A DNA stretch of 64,000 bases from positions 104,516-168,515 of the forward strand of contig CAJULG010000004.1 in the NCBI GenBank assembly GCA_910587045.1, in the 5' to 3' direction. The DNA is from an uncultured Lachnospiraceae bacterium. Its GTDB lineage: Bacteria; Bacillota; Clostridia; Lachnospirales; Lachnospiraceae. Numbering within the stretch: the stretch's first letter is position 1; each line of letters opens with the position of its first letter. This document shows, one piece after another, positions 42,713-51,258 of this stretch. The translations under genes were made by a program, and so were the position numbers. The notes under the pieces are model-generated. The model saw only the letters and a list, made by a program, of their open reading frames with translations, was not told the origin of the DNA and did no database searches.

Positions 42713-44263
42713 ATGCAGCTAGTGAAGAAAGAGATTCGAACGAATAACCACAAGGTATCAAAGCATGTACAGCTTACGATAGACGAAGATTTCAATGTAT
42801 CAGACAGCAGACAGGATATTGATAAGATCATCATCAGCCAGGGGCAGGTCGTGATCGATGATACCGAACCTATGGTGGACCGGATACGGGTCAAGGGACA
42901 TGTCAGCTATAAGATATTGTATTCTGTAGCCAAGGCGGAAGGCGAATTAGACTCCATGGAGGGCAGCGTTCCTTTTGAGGAAACGATCAACGTGGATGAT
43001 CTGCTTCCCTCTTATGATACCAGCGTAAGCTGTGAGATGGAGGATCTGAATATTTCCATGATCCACTCCCGGAAGATTGAGGTCAAGGGTCTGATCCAGA
43101 TGAAGATCGACGTGACGGAGCAGGATATCATTGAAGGGGCAGAGGGTATTGAAAACGGGGATAATATACAGTGCATGTATAAAAAGGTGCCGTATACCCG
43201 GACAGTTGCCGACCAGAAGGATATCTTCCGGGTACGGGAACAGATACCGATTCCACAGAGCAAGCCGAATATCCGGAATCTGATCTGGCATTCGGTAACG
43301 GTCAACGAAGTAGAAAGCAAGCCTCTTGACAATAAGATCGGGCTTCGCGGCGAGCTGGAGATATTCCTGATCTACCGGGCTGAGGAGCAGATGCCTCTGC
43401 AATATCTTAATCTGGATATTCCATTTACCGGAGAAGTAGACTGCGTAGGTTCCATGGAAGGAATGACTGCGGATATCGGCGTGGTACTGGGGGAGACCCA
43501 GTTGCTGGTAGAACCGGATGAGGATGGAGAGGAACGTATCCTGAACCTGGAAGCCAATCTGGAGCTGGAGATCCGCATTTATCAGGAAGAGGAATTAGAT
43601 CTCCTTGGAGATATGTTCTCCACCAGTGCATGCATTAATGTGGAAACGGAAACCTTTGATTACGAATCCCTGTTGACGCGGAACAATGCCAAGACCCGTA
43701 TCGTAGAGCGGATCAAACGCAAGGAAAACCAGGCTGGAATATTACAGGTATGTTATGTCGAGGGAACGGTCAAGGTAGACGATACCAGCACCACGGAAGA
43801 AGGACTTCAGATTGAAGGTGCAGTTGAGGTCCGGATCATTTACATAGCAGAGGACGATACCCGTCCGATGAATTCGCTGACCGGTTTTCTGCCATTTACC
43901 TATCTGGTAGAGGCAAAGGATCTGTCGCCGGATACCATCTATCATATCCGCCCGACCTTAGAGCAGATCAGCAGTATCATGCTGGGCAGTGATGAGGTGG
44001 AGATCAAGGCTGTGGTAAACTTAAGCATTATTGCATTTGCCCGCAAAAAGTGCAAGGTGATCACAGATATGAGTGTATCTGAGATTGATTATGAGAAGAT
44101 GAATCAGCTTGCCGGGATCATTGGTTATATGGTACAGGAGGAGGATACCCTGTGGAACATTGCAAAGCGGTATTATACTTCCATCGACACCATACGGAAG
44201 GTCAATCAGCTCGAACGGGATGAGCTGACTGCCGGACAGAAGCTTGTGATTGTGAAAGGATAA
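42713..44263 (+). CDS. sipL: SipL-like spore coat assembly protein (DUF3794 + LysM)
   Basis: 516 residues: three DUF3794-type beta domains (for example VDRIRVKGHVSYKILYSV, LRGELEIFLIYRAEE, EGAVEVRIIYIAED), then a C-terminal LysM domain (GYMVQEEDTLWNIAKRYYTS). This is the layout of SipL, which in Clostridioides difficile binds the coat ATPase SpoIVA on the forespore surface through its LysM domain. Its presence implies that the organism can sporulate. Start: ATG after AGGAAAGGAAGG; position relative to mother-cell sigma promoters was not resolved. Confidence 0.85.
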   Translation: MQLVKKEIRTNNHKVSKHVQLTIDEDFNVSDSRQDIDKIIISQGQVVIDDTEPMVDRIRVKGHVSYKILYSVAKAEGELDSMEGSVPFEETINVDDLLPSYDTSVSCEMEDLNISMIHSRKIEVKGLIQMKIDVTEQDIIEGAEGIENGDNIQCMYKKVPYTRTVADQKDIFRVREQIPIPQSKPNIRNLIWHSVTVNEVESKPLDNKIGLRGELEIFLIYRAEEQMPLQYLNLDIPFTGEVDCVGSMEGMTADIGVVLGETQLLVEPDEDGEERILNLEANLELEIRIYQEEELDLLGDMFSTSACINVETETFDYESLLTRNNAKTRIVERIKRKENQAGILQVCYVEGTVKVDDTSTTEEGLQIEGAVEVRIIYIAEDDTRPMNSLTGFLPFTYLVEAKDLSPDTIYHIRPTLEQISSIMLGSDEVEIKAVVNLSIIAFARKKCKVITDMSVSEIDYEKMNQLAGIIGYMVQEEDTLWNIAKRYYTSIDTIRKVNQLERDELTAGQKLVIVKG

Positions 44264-44269
44264 AAGATA

Positions 44270-44369
44270 AGAAAAAATAAAATGCCTATCCTGTCTAACC
44301 CACAGGATAGGCAATGCTCGTAAGAGCAACCCATATCATTTGGGAGTATCCATCTTTGGAAGCCAGACC
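44270..44369 (-). ncRNA. Small RNA element, copy 1, with terminator
   Basis: On the minus strand: TTCCAAAGATGGATAC (small TCCA/TGGA hairpin), CCCA/TGGG hairpin, TGCTC-TTAC-GAGCA hairpin, then terminator GCCTATCCTGT-loop-ACAGGATAGGC followed by ATTTTATTTTTT. The same order occurs at 62990-63094 with compensating base changes. A TATAAG box lies at 44376-44381 but no good -35. It is convergent with sipL, starting seven bases beyond its stop. Confidence 0.55.
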
Positions 44370-44463
44370 AGTCAACTTATAAACCCGGGCGCATTTGGCG
44401 ATACTTGTTAGAGAAACAATCTGTACAGTATGGCAGTACAGGCTCCGTTCATAGCCGGACAGG

Positions 44464-44492
44464 TTGCAGTAAGCCATAAATTGTACTATACT
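44464..44492 (+). promoter_or_regulatory. Promoter of M18 aminopeptidase gene
   Basis: TTGCAG, 17 bases, TATACT, 45 bases before the start codon. A CTGTAC-N9-GTACAG dyad lies just upstream (44421-44441). Confidence 0.6.
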
Positions 44493-44536
44493 GAATGCAG
44501 TGAATGTGAGTTAGCTGAGACAGGAGGATTCAATAC

Positions 44537-45916
44537 ATGGAACGGCCAAATGCATGGAAGAGTTACACGAAAAAGCAATTAAAGGAATTAGAAAAGCTGA
44601 ACAAGGACTATCGGGCATTTCTGGATGCGGGTAAGACCGAACGGGAATGCATTGCAGAGATTGTGAAGCAGGCGGAAGCCGCCGGTTACGTGAACCTGGA
44701 GGAAATACTGGGAAAAAAGCAGTCCGTGAAGGCAGGCGATAAGGTATATGCTGTATGCATGAAGAAAACCATTGCGTTATTCAACGTAGGAACTGCACCC
44801 ATGGAGCAGGGGATGAATATTCTGGGCGCCCATATAGATTCTCCCCGCATGGATATCAAGCAGAACCCGTTATATGAAAATGGAGATATGGCGTATCTGG
44901 ATACCCATTATTATGGTGGTATCAAGAAGTATCAGTGGGTCACTCTGCCGCTGGCAATCCATGGCGTTGTTGTAAAGAAGGATGGTTCCGTGATTGATAT
45001 CGTGATCGGGGAAAAGGAAAACGATCCTGTATTCTGCGTAACGGATCTGCTGGTACATCTTGCCGGAGAGCAACAGGAAAAGAAGGCGAATAAGGTCATT
45101 GAGGGTGAAAACCTGGACATCCTGTTCGGCAGTCTTCCGGTGAAGGATGAGGAAAAAGAGGGCGTAAAGAGGAATGTATTAAATCTTCTCAAAGAACAGT
45201 ACGACATGGAAGAGGAGGATTTTCTTTCTGCAGAACTGGAAGTGGTTCCGGCAGGCAGGGCCAGAGAATCCGGGATTGATCGAAGCATGATCCTGGCATA
45301 CGGGCAGGATGACCGGGTATGTGCTTATACCTCCCTGGCGGCCATGTTAGAGGTAAAGGAAGTAAAGAAGACAACCTGTTGTCTGTTGACAGACAAGGAA
45401 GAGATCGGAAGCGTGGGAGCGACCGGCATGAGGTCTAAGTTTTTTGAAAATACGGTAGCTGAATTACTGGATGCCAAAGGGGAATACTCCGAGCTGACCC
45501 TGCGCAGATGCTTGAAGAATTGCCGCATGTTATCCTCTGATGTCAGTGCCGCATATGACCCGCTGTATGCCGCATCCTATGAAAAGAATAACGCTGCATA
45601 TTTTGGCCGGGGCATGGTATTTAATAAGTTCACCGGTTCCAGGGGGAAATCAGGGTCCAACGATGCCAATGCAGAGTATATGGGAGCATTGCGGAAGATC
45701 TTAGACGATAATCAGGTTGCCTATCAGACAGCAGAACTGGGAAAGGTAGATGTCGGCGGCGGCGGAACCATCGCATACATTCTGTCCTTATATGGTATGG
45801 AAGTGATTGATAGCGGGGTAGCAGTGCTGAATATGCACGCACCATGGGAACTGACCAGCAAGGCGGATGTGTATGAGACGAAGAAGGGTTATGTGGCATT
45901 CCTGAAGGACGCATAG
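44537..45916 (+). CDS. M18 family zinc aminopeptidase
   Basis: 459 residues of the aspartyl aminopeptidase family: metal ligands in NILGAHIDSPRMD, DDRVCAYTS, LTDKEEIGSVGATG and the C-terminal VLNMHAPWELTSKAD; the Cys-rich middle is normal for bacterial members. It cleaves N-terminal residues from peptides in the cytoplasm, with acidic preference in characterised relatives. CAGGAGG precedes the ATG. Confidence 0.92.
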   Translation: MERPNAWKSYTKKQLKELEKLNKDYRAFLDAGKTERECIAEIVKQAEAAGYVNLEEILGKKQSVKAGDKVYAVCMKKTIALFNVGTAPMEQGMNILGAHIDSPRMDIKQNPLYENGDMAYLDTHYYGGIKKYQWVTLPLAIHGVVVKKDGSVIDIVIGEKENDPVFCVTDLLVHLAGEQQEKKANKVIEGENLDILFGSLPVKDEEKEGVKRNVLNLLKEQYDMEEEDFLSAELEVVPAGRARESGIDRSMILAYGQDDRVCAYTSLAAMLEVKEVKKTTCCLLTDKEEIGSVGATGMRSKFFENTVAELLDAKGEYSELTLRRCLKNCRMLSSDVSAAYDPLYAASYEKNNAAYFGRGMVFNKFTGSRGKSGSNDANAEYMGALRKILDDNQVAYQTAELGKVDVGGGGTIAYILSLYGMEVIDSGVAVLNMHAPWELTSKADVYETKKGYVAFLKDA

Positions 45917-45940
45917 ATCGGATGAAAGGACACAAAACAG

Positions 45941-46411
45941 ATGAAGATAAGAAGAGCAGAAGAAAAGGATATTGAGCGGATTCATGCACTTTTATATCAG
46001 GTCTGTCTGGTACATCATAACGGAAGACCGGACCTGTTTCGATATGGTGCCAGGAAATATACGGACGAGCAGTTAAAGGAGATTTTAAAAGACGAGGAGC
46101 GTCCGGTACTGGTGGCGGTGGACGGGCAGGATTTTGTTCTGGGTTATGCATTCTGTATATTTCAGCAGCATGTCCGGGACAATATCCTGACGGACATCCG
46201 TACCCTGTATCTGGACGACCTGTGTGTGGATGAGACAATGCGCGGACAGAAGATCGGAAGTATACTCTATCAGGCAGTCCTGGATTTTGCAAGAGAGCAT
46301 CACTGCTATAATGTTACGTTAAATGTCTGGAGCTGTAATGAAAGCGCCATGCGGTTTTATGAGGCCTGCGGGCTGAAACCGTACAAGGTGGGGATGGAGC
46401 AGATCTTATGA
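45941..46411 (+). CDS. GNAT family N-acetyltransferase
   Basis: 156 residues: starts MKIRRAEEKDIERIHAL; acetyl-CoA-binding region LYLDDLCVDETMRGQKIGSI with the R/Q-x-x-G-x-G/A type loop, and NVWSCNESAMRFYEACGLKP near the end. Substrate unknown. It starts 24 bases after the aminopeptidase and overlaps the convergent LysR remnant by 6 bases. Confidence 0.87.
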   Translation: MKIRRAEEKDIERIHALLYQVCLVHHNGRPDLFRYGARKYTDEQLKEILKDEERPVLVAVDGQDFVLGYAFCIFQQHVRDNILTDIRTLYLDDLCVDETMRGQKIGSILYQAVLDFAREHHCYNVTLNVWSCNESAMRFYEACGLKPYKVGMEQIL

Positions 46412-47190
46412 TGTGCTTCTGTATTGCATATATTCCATAAACCGTTTCATTGCGAAAGAACAGTTTTTCTTGCTCCGGAGGGCAAGCCCGATATTGCGGA
46501 ATGCCGGAACATCCAGCTCCCTGGTTATGATTTTATAAGGCACACGCCGTAGAATAAGCTGCGGCAGGATACTGATACCCAGACCGCTCTCCACCATAGA
46601 CATAATAGCGTAATCATCCCATGTCGTAAACTGTATCCTGGGAGAAACACTACATCGTTCAAAAATTTCAGAAATTTCTGGCTTTGCCCCCTTTTCCAGC
46701 AGCATAAAGGGATAATCGGCAAGGGCTTTCACAGGAAAACGCTCACAATCTGCAAAGGCATGATCTTCCGGCAGTACAACAAGCAGTCTGTCCTGTTCCA
46801 GAAAGCACGTTTCCAGATCGGGGTGTGCAGGCAGCCGAAGAAAACCACAGTCAACACGTCCCTCCAGTATCCAGTTTTCAATTTCCGTGTAATCCCCCAG
46901 CAACAGCTCATAATCTATGTTGGGATAATCATTTTGAAACCTCTTTATAATATTAGGAAGCCAATGTGTAGCTCCGCTTGAAAACGTCCCTATTCTGATG
47001 ATGCCGGATTGCAGACCGTTGATTTCGTCAACCTGCGTCTGCAGCTTCTGATATTCCTCACAGACATTCTTTGCATAAGGCAGCAACGCCAGGCCGTCGG
47101 ATGTTATACGCACCCCCGCCCGGCTGCGTTCAAGAAGTGATAGGTTCCATTCCTTTTCTAAATCCTGAATCATGCGGCTGATCCTCTTTG
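46406..47190 (-). pseudogene. LysR-family regulator lacking its N-terminal DNA-binding part
   Basis: From RISRMIQDLEKEWNLSLLER onward this is a normal LysR protein: end of the winged helix, then the substrate-binding domain (GIIRIGTFSSGATHWLPNII, GLGISILPQLI). The first ~30 residues holding the first helices of the HTH are absent. In their place the frame continues into reversed sequence of the neighbouring prolyl-tRNA editing gene, and no SD precedes the nearest ATG. It is best read as truncated by a deletion at about 47185-47200. Confidence 0.7.
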
Positions 47191-47597
47191 AATGTGTGGA
47201 AACGGACGAAGTGCTCAGCATGGAGGACTGCATTGCAATTAATAAGAAACTGGATATGGAAATGGTAAAAACATTATTTTTATGTAACAGACAGCAGACG
47301 GTCTTTTACCTGTTTATTACCACAGGCAGCAAGACGTTCCGTTCCAGGGATTTCAGCAGTGCGTTAGGTGTTTCCCGTGTTTCCTTTGCACCTGCAAAGC
47401 TTATGAAAACAATGTTAGGCACTAAGATCGGGGCCGCAACTGTTTTCAGTGCCATACTGGATAAGCAGAACGCAGTCCAGATCGTCTTAGACAAAGATGT
47501 TGCTGATTACGAATGGTACGGATGCAGTGACGGATTAACTACAAGCTACATGAAAATAAAAACGGAATACATTACAGACACTTTTTGCAGGCTGTAA
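47190..47597 (+). pseudogene. 5'-truncated prolyl-tRNA editing (ProX/PrdX-YbaK) protein
   Basis: The reading frame from VETDEVLSMEDCIAINKKLD to the stop matches the YbaK/ProX deacylase fold: LFLCNRQQTVFYLFITTG, LGVSRVSFAPAKLMKTMLG, VQIVLDKDV, LTTSYMKIKT. These proteins hydrolyse mis-charged Ala-tRNA(Pro) or Cys-tRNA(Pro). About 25-30 N-terminal residues are missing; the only upstream ATG lies in LysR sequence and has no SD. The break point is shared with the LysR remnant on the other strand. Confidence 0.7.
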
Positions 47598-47628
47598 ATC
47601 ATATTCCGGCGATTATCGAGGTATGAGC

Positions 47629-48456
47629 ATGGGACTATATTATAACAGGATTGTCGTTAAGGTAGGCACCTCCACACTTACAAATGAAATCGGACAGAAT
47701 GATCTGAAAGTCTTTGACTGTATTGCCCGTGTATTATCGGATATTCAGAATATGGGATATGAAGTGATCCTTGTATCCTCCGGTGCCATTGCAGTAGGTG
47801 CAAACAAGCTGAAGCTGAAGGAACGTCCTGCCAGTATGCGGCTGAAGCAGGCTGCCGCCGCTGTGGGGCAGTGTAGCATCATGTATCTGTATGACAAGTT
47901 TTTCGGCGACTATGATAAGACAGTAGCACAGATTCTGCTGAACGCAGAGGATATGGAAAACGAGGAAAAGAAGGAAAATCTGATCAATACATTTAATACG
48001 CTGCTGGAAATGGGGATTATTCCTATTGTCAATGAAAACGACTCTGTAAGCTATACGGAAATACAGTCGGAGGATAAGCTTTTCGGAGACAATGATACAC
48101 TATCAGCAGTTGTTTCGGTGCTTTGCAGGGCCAAAAGCCTTGTGATCCTTTCTGATATTGACGGCTTTTATGACAGTGATCCGCGTCTGCACCCGGATGC
48201 AAAGCTGATTGACAGTATATCAGTCATTGACGAAAGGGTTCTGTCACTGGCAGGCGGCACCGGTTCCCGCCGGGGAACCGGCGGTATGAAAACAAAATTA
48301 CAGGCGGCAAGGCTGGCCACGTCACAAGGGATTGACACCATAATCACAAACGGCAAGCATCCTGCGGCCCTTTATAAAGTAATAAAGGGGGATCGTATAG
48401 GAACCATTTTCACCGGCAAAAGCAGAGATGGAGCCGATCCTCTGATTACCCAATAG
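47629..48456 (+). CDS. proB: Glutamate 5-kinase without PUA domain
   Basis: 275 residues: amino-acid kinase fold with VVKVGTSTLTNE, VILVSSGAIAVG, PIVNENDSVS, GDNDTLSAVV and GTGGMKTKLQAARLA. It makes glutamyl-5-phosphate, the first step of proline synthesis. It ends after the kinase domain, without the C-terminal PUA domain of E. coli ProB (367 residues). No proA follows. GAGGT lies six bases before the chosen ATG; the ATG two codons earlier is too close to it. The prolyl-tRNA editing remnant upstream points to a former proline gene group. Confidence 0.88.
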   Translation: MGLYYNRIVVKVGTSTLTNEIGQNDLKVFDCIARVLSDIQNMGYEVILVSSGAIAVGANKLKLKERPASMRLKQAAAAVGQCSIMYLYDKFFGDYDKTVAQILLNAEDMENEEKKENLINTFNTLLEMGIIPIVNENDSVSYTEIQSEDKLFGDNDTLSAVVSVLCRAKSLVILSDIDGFYDSDPRLHPDAKLIDSISVIDERVLSLAGGTGSRRGTGGMKTKLQAARLATSQGIDTIITNGKHPAALYKVIKGDRIGTIFTGKSRDGADPLITQ

Positions 48457-48856
48457 TCGGCAGGAACGGTTCCACAAAACCGGAAACCGGCGGCATGACC
48501 CACTTTAAACGAATGGGATAGATTTCTATAATAAAATGCGGTTCTTCTATTCTTGTGGATGGATGTAAATCGGCAATATCTATACTGACAGAATCTATCG
48601 TTATCGTTTCAAATCCTGTTTGTTCTCCACAAACAATATACTGAGCCGTTATATATTCAATATATCCATCGCTATCCGGTTCCAAAGGCATAGTTTCAAA
48701 AGGCTTCTCAATATCAATACCTAATTCCTGCAAATATTCTGCGATAACCGGATATTCACATTTAATCTGCCTAATGTAATTCTGACAATAAGCACAACTG
48801 CACGAATCATCATAGCTTAATTGTTCATAGTAGTCTTGTGTTCTTTTCATATCCAT
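48446..48856 (-). CDS. Hypothetical acidic protein with CxCxxC motif, 136 aa
   Basis: I do not name a family. The N-terminal part has DDSCSCAYCQNYI and EYLQELGIDIEKPFE, followed by an acidic beta-rich region (DGYIEYITAQYIVCGEQ) and PHFIIEIYPIRLKWVMP near the end. No signal or membrane span. It resembles small immunity-like or cytosolic proteins but that is only an impression. Start uncertain: GGAGA lies 10 bases before this ATG, and a TTG three codons upstream is also possible. It overlaps the end of proB by 11 bases, convergently. Confidence 0.6.
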   Translation of the reverse strand: MDMKRTQDYYEQLSYDDSCSCAYCQNYIRQIKCEYPVIAEYLQELGIDIEKPFETMPLEPDSDGYIEYITAQYIVCGEQTGFETITIDSVSIDIADLHPSTRIEEPHFIIEIYPIRLKWVMPPVSGFVEPFLPTIG

Positions 48857-49099
48857 AGACAACAATTCTCCAGCCTGATTGACATTTTTTATTGATTTTA
48901 TAGACGAAAGGCCTTGTATAAATCCTTATAAAATCTCATAACAAATTATAACACAATGCATATGGGATATGAAGAACTGATTGAAAACTACTCTCTGCTC
49001 TGAATGTGCGTTAAAAGCTCTGGTGCTTTTATTCTGCATGTTGGTAGCTTAGAAATGTATTTCAGCGATAAGAACATTCAATTATAGAGCAGATTTTGA

Positions 49100-49105
49100 T
49101 ATAAT
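49100..49105 (+). promoter_or_regulatory. -10 box upstream of LytTR gene
   Basis: Perfect TATAAT with a weak -35 (TTCAAT, 49077-49082) 17 bases upstream. A weak -35 fits a promoter needing an activator such as the LytTR protein itself. Confidence 0.45.
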
Positions 49106-49127
49106 CCATGCAAGGAGGAACGCCCTG

Positions 49128-49577
49128 ATGATAATTAAATTAGAACAGGATTTATCCTGTACCGATATTGAAGTGACTGTTAAATATGGCAAAGACAAAG
49201 AAAATCTCCAGCGTATTGTAGAATTGTTGAAATCCGTTGATCTGCAGATTAAGTGCGATAATGATGGAATAGAGCGGATGATAAATGCTTCTGATATTTA
49301 TTATATAGAAAGTGTCGATAAACAAACCTTCGTCTGCCTTGAAAAAGAAGTTTATCATACAGATTTTCGTTTATATCAGCTTATAGAGCAACTGAAAAAT
49401 CATGGTTTTGTTCAAATCAGTAAATCGTGTATTTTGAATATACATTACATGGATAGCATTAAACCGATTTTTAATAGCAGGATGGAAGTAACACTAAAAA
49501 ATAACGAACGGGTTTATATTAATCGTAACTATTTGGGTGAAGTGAAACAAGCATTGAAAGGAGAATCAGGCATATGA
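49128..49577 (+). CDS. LytTR DNA-binding regulator
   Basis: 149 residues: a short N-terminal region without receiver domain, then a LytTR domain (DIYYIESVDKQTFVCLEKEVY, FVQISKSCILNIHYMDSI, VYINRNYLGEVKQAL). Stand-alone LytTR proteins encoded with a DUF3021 membrane protein form LytTR regulatory systems such as HdrRM and BrsRM of streptococci, in which the membrane protein holds the regulator inactive. It overlaps the DUF3021 gene by 4 bases. AAGGAGG precedes the start. The DNA from here to 50840 is clearly more AT-rich than neighbours. Confidence 0.88.
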   Translation: MIIKLEQDLSCTDIEVTVKYGKDKENLQRIVELLKSVDLQIKCDNDGIERMINASDIYYIESVDKQTFVCLEKEVYHTDFRLYQLIEQLKNHGFVQISKSCILNIHYMDSIKPIFNSRMEVTLKNNERVYINRNYLGEVKQALKGESGI

Positions 49578-49966
49578 AAAGAGGTTTCATAAATATTTTT
49601 GCAACAACAGGACTTTCTTTGATATTACTTTCAATTATTGCAACATTTTATAGTGCGGAATTTCTTTGTATTGAAACAGTTTTTCAAGTGCTTTTGTTAA
49701 ATGTTGTTGTGCATTTGATACTTTTATTAATGTATAAAATTGAAATAAAGTATTTAGCAGTTGAAGTTGTATTAGAAATTATTCTGACTGTTGCCGTATC
49801 ACTGTTATTTGGTGCAGCCTTTCACTGGTATACAAGCACACCGCTTTTTGTTCTGGTTCTCATGAGTATGGCAGTATATGTGATTTCAATTATTTTAAAC
49901 ATACTGCATATGAAACAGGAAGCAAATGAAATTAACGAGCTTATCCGGATTATTAAAAAAGAGTAG
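49574..49966 (+). CDS. DUF3021 family membrane protein
   Basis: 130 residues with four membrane segments (about 10-28, 36-54, 62-84, 90-112) and a cytoplasmic Glu/Lys-rich tail. DUF3021 proteins are the usual partner of stand-alone LytTR regulators and probably restrain them. ATGA overlap with the LytTR gene. Confidence 0.85.
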   Translation: MKRGFINIFATTGLSLILLSIIATFYSAEFLCIETVFQVLLLNVVVHLILLLMYKIEIKYLAVEVVLEIILTVAVSLLFGAAFHWYTSTPLFVLVLMSMAVYVISIILNILHMKQEANEINELIRIIKKE

Positions 49967-49997
49967 TAAATGCAATTTAGTAAAGGAGCGTTATAAT

Positions 49998-50840
49998 ATG
50001 CCAAACAAAAATAGCAAAATAGTATTTATTGTATTGCTGATCTATATTTCATGCTTTGTATTTCGTGGCTTTGAATATTTTATATTACGAACAGACCAGA
50101 CAGTTTGGGGTGAGGCGTTCATTCACAAACTCATAGGCATTATGATTTTCTATTCCGTTGCGAAACTGTATGGCATGAATCTAAAAGACATAGGTTTTGG
50201 AAAAAATAATGTATTACGCAATTTACTGAAAGGACTCGGATTCGGGCTGTCTGTGTTTATTGTAGCGTATATAACTGAAATACTGATCCTTATTGTTCAG
50301 AATAAATTTGCAATGGTTCAGATTTATGTGAGTGCGTATGCGATTGATGGAAATATTGGGAATCAGACAGCCTTTATTTTCTTTATCATTTGTATTCTTG
50401 GTAATATCATCAATGTGGTTATGGAAGAAGGCCTGTTTAGAGGATTGTTTCAAAAAATGCTTGAATATAAATATTCATTTATTGTAAGTGCGATAATCTC
50501 ATCCGTTCTATTTGGTGTATGGCATATTATGGCTCCTGTCAGAAGTTATTGTGATGGAATGATCGGAGTGAGCGGACTTCTTGTAAATATGATAATGCTG
50601 GTAATTACTTCGGGTATTATCGGTTTTAAATTTTGTCTTCTTGCAAAAATGACGGGTAGTTTATATATGAGTATGAGCGACCATTTCGTTAATAATACAA
50701 TTATTAATATTTTTCATGTAATATCTGATACAGGAGTAGATGAACTGCAGGTTGTGAGAATTGCAGTTGCCCAAAGCCTGTCATTTATTATAGTACTAAT
50801 ATTTTATAGGCGAAATTATAAGGGGAAATTAGAATATTAA
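49998..50840 (+). CDS. CPBP family intramembrane metalloprotease
   Basis: 280 residues, about eight membrane segments. The Abi/CPBP motifs are present: EEGLFRG (motif 1), FGVWHI (motif 2 His) and SDHFVNN (motif 3). Family members include Rce1-like prenyl-protein proteases and bacteriocin self-immunity proteins. Placement behind a LytTR-DUF3021 pair suggests it is an output of that system. AAAGGAG before this ATG sets the start. Confidence 0.85.
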   Translation: MPNKNSKIVFIVLLIYISCFVFRGFEYFILRTDQTVWGEAFIHKLIGIMIFYSVAKLYGMNLKDIGFGKNNVLRNLLKGLGFGLSVFIVAYITEILILIVQNKFAMVQIYVSAYAIDGNIGNQTAFIFFIICILGNIINVVMEEGLFRGLFQKMLEYKYSFIVSAIISSVLFGVWHIMAPVRSYCDGMIGVSGLLVNMIMLVITSGIIGFKFCLLAKMTGSLYMSMSDHFVNNTIINIFHVISDTGVDELQVVRIAVAQSLSFIIVLIFYRRNYKGKLEY

Positions 50841-50844
50841 ATAA

Positions 50845-50873
50845 TTGACAAACAAATTCTGCGGTGCTATAAT
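50845..50873 (+). promoter_or_regulatory. trp operon promoter
   Basis: Perfect consensus: TTGACA, 17 bases, TATAAT. Confidence 0.85.
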
Positions 50874-50879
50874 ACAGCC

Positions 50880-51174
50880 ACAGTTTAATAGAGTAAACCG
50901 TTGAAGCGGAGATAACGGCAATGATGCCTTTACAGAGAGCCCGTGTTGCTGAGAGTCGGGTAAGAAACAAGTTGTCAAATGGACCGCTGAGGGCGCAGTC
51001 AAATGTGAATTTCACAGAGTATTCTGCGACGTGGCAGGCAGACGTCATTTGCCGGGGATATGCTGGTATCCTGTAAAGTGCATAGGTCATTCCTATGAAT
51101 CCAAGGTGGCACCGCGGATAGTGTTGAATTATTCGTCCTTGACAGAGTCTATAGCTCTGTCAGGGACGTTTTTT
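50880..51174 (+). promoter_or_regulatory. Tryptophan T-box leader with terminator
   Basis: Stem I base AGCGG (50905-50909) pairs with CCGCT (50984-50988), and the specifier TGG (50980-50982) lies directly 5' of the latter, matching tRNA-Trp. The T-box sequence AAGGTGGCACCGCGG is at 51103-51117. The competing terminator CGTCCTTGACAGAG / CTCTGTCAGGGACG (51134-51168) ends in TTTTTT. Uncharged tRNA-Trp would stabilise the antiterminator and allow trp transcription. Confidence 0.92.
51134..51174 (+). terminator. T-box-controlled terminator of trp operon
   Basis: 14-bp stem with one G-T and one other imperfection, seven-base loop and a TTTTTT tail. Confidence 0.9.
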
Positions 51175-51190
51175 GTTGCAACAGTTCAGC

Positions 51191-51250
51191 CATCCCGGGC
51201 CAATCTGTGCGCATCATGCTTGCATGAATGCACACAGATTGACCGGGATG
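51191..51250. repeat. 60-bp near-perfect palindrome in trp leader
   Basis: CATCCCGG/CCGGGATG ends, then CAATCTGTG/CACAGATTG, GCAT/ATGC and a CATGC-TT-GCATG tip. It lies after the T-box terminator and would fold as one long hairpin in the trp mRNA. It has no T-run, so it is not a terminator. Confidence 0.9.
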
Positions 51251-51258
51251 AGGGAACG

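Noticed and set aside
44283..44313. Hairpin after sipL as a plus-strand terminator
   Set aside because: There is no T-run on the plus strand; the T-run is on the minus strand, so it terminates the small RNA element.
49013..49030. AAAAGC/GCTTTT hairpin as a terminator in the AT-rich gap
   Set aside because: Only six pairs, mostly A-T, and no gene on the plus strand ends just before it.
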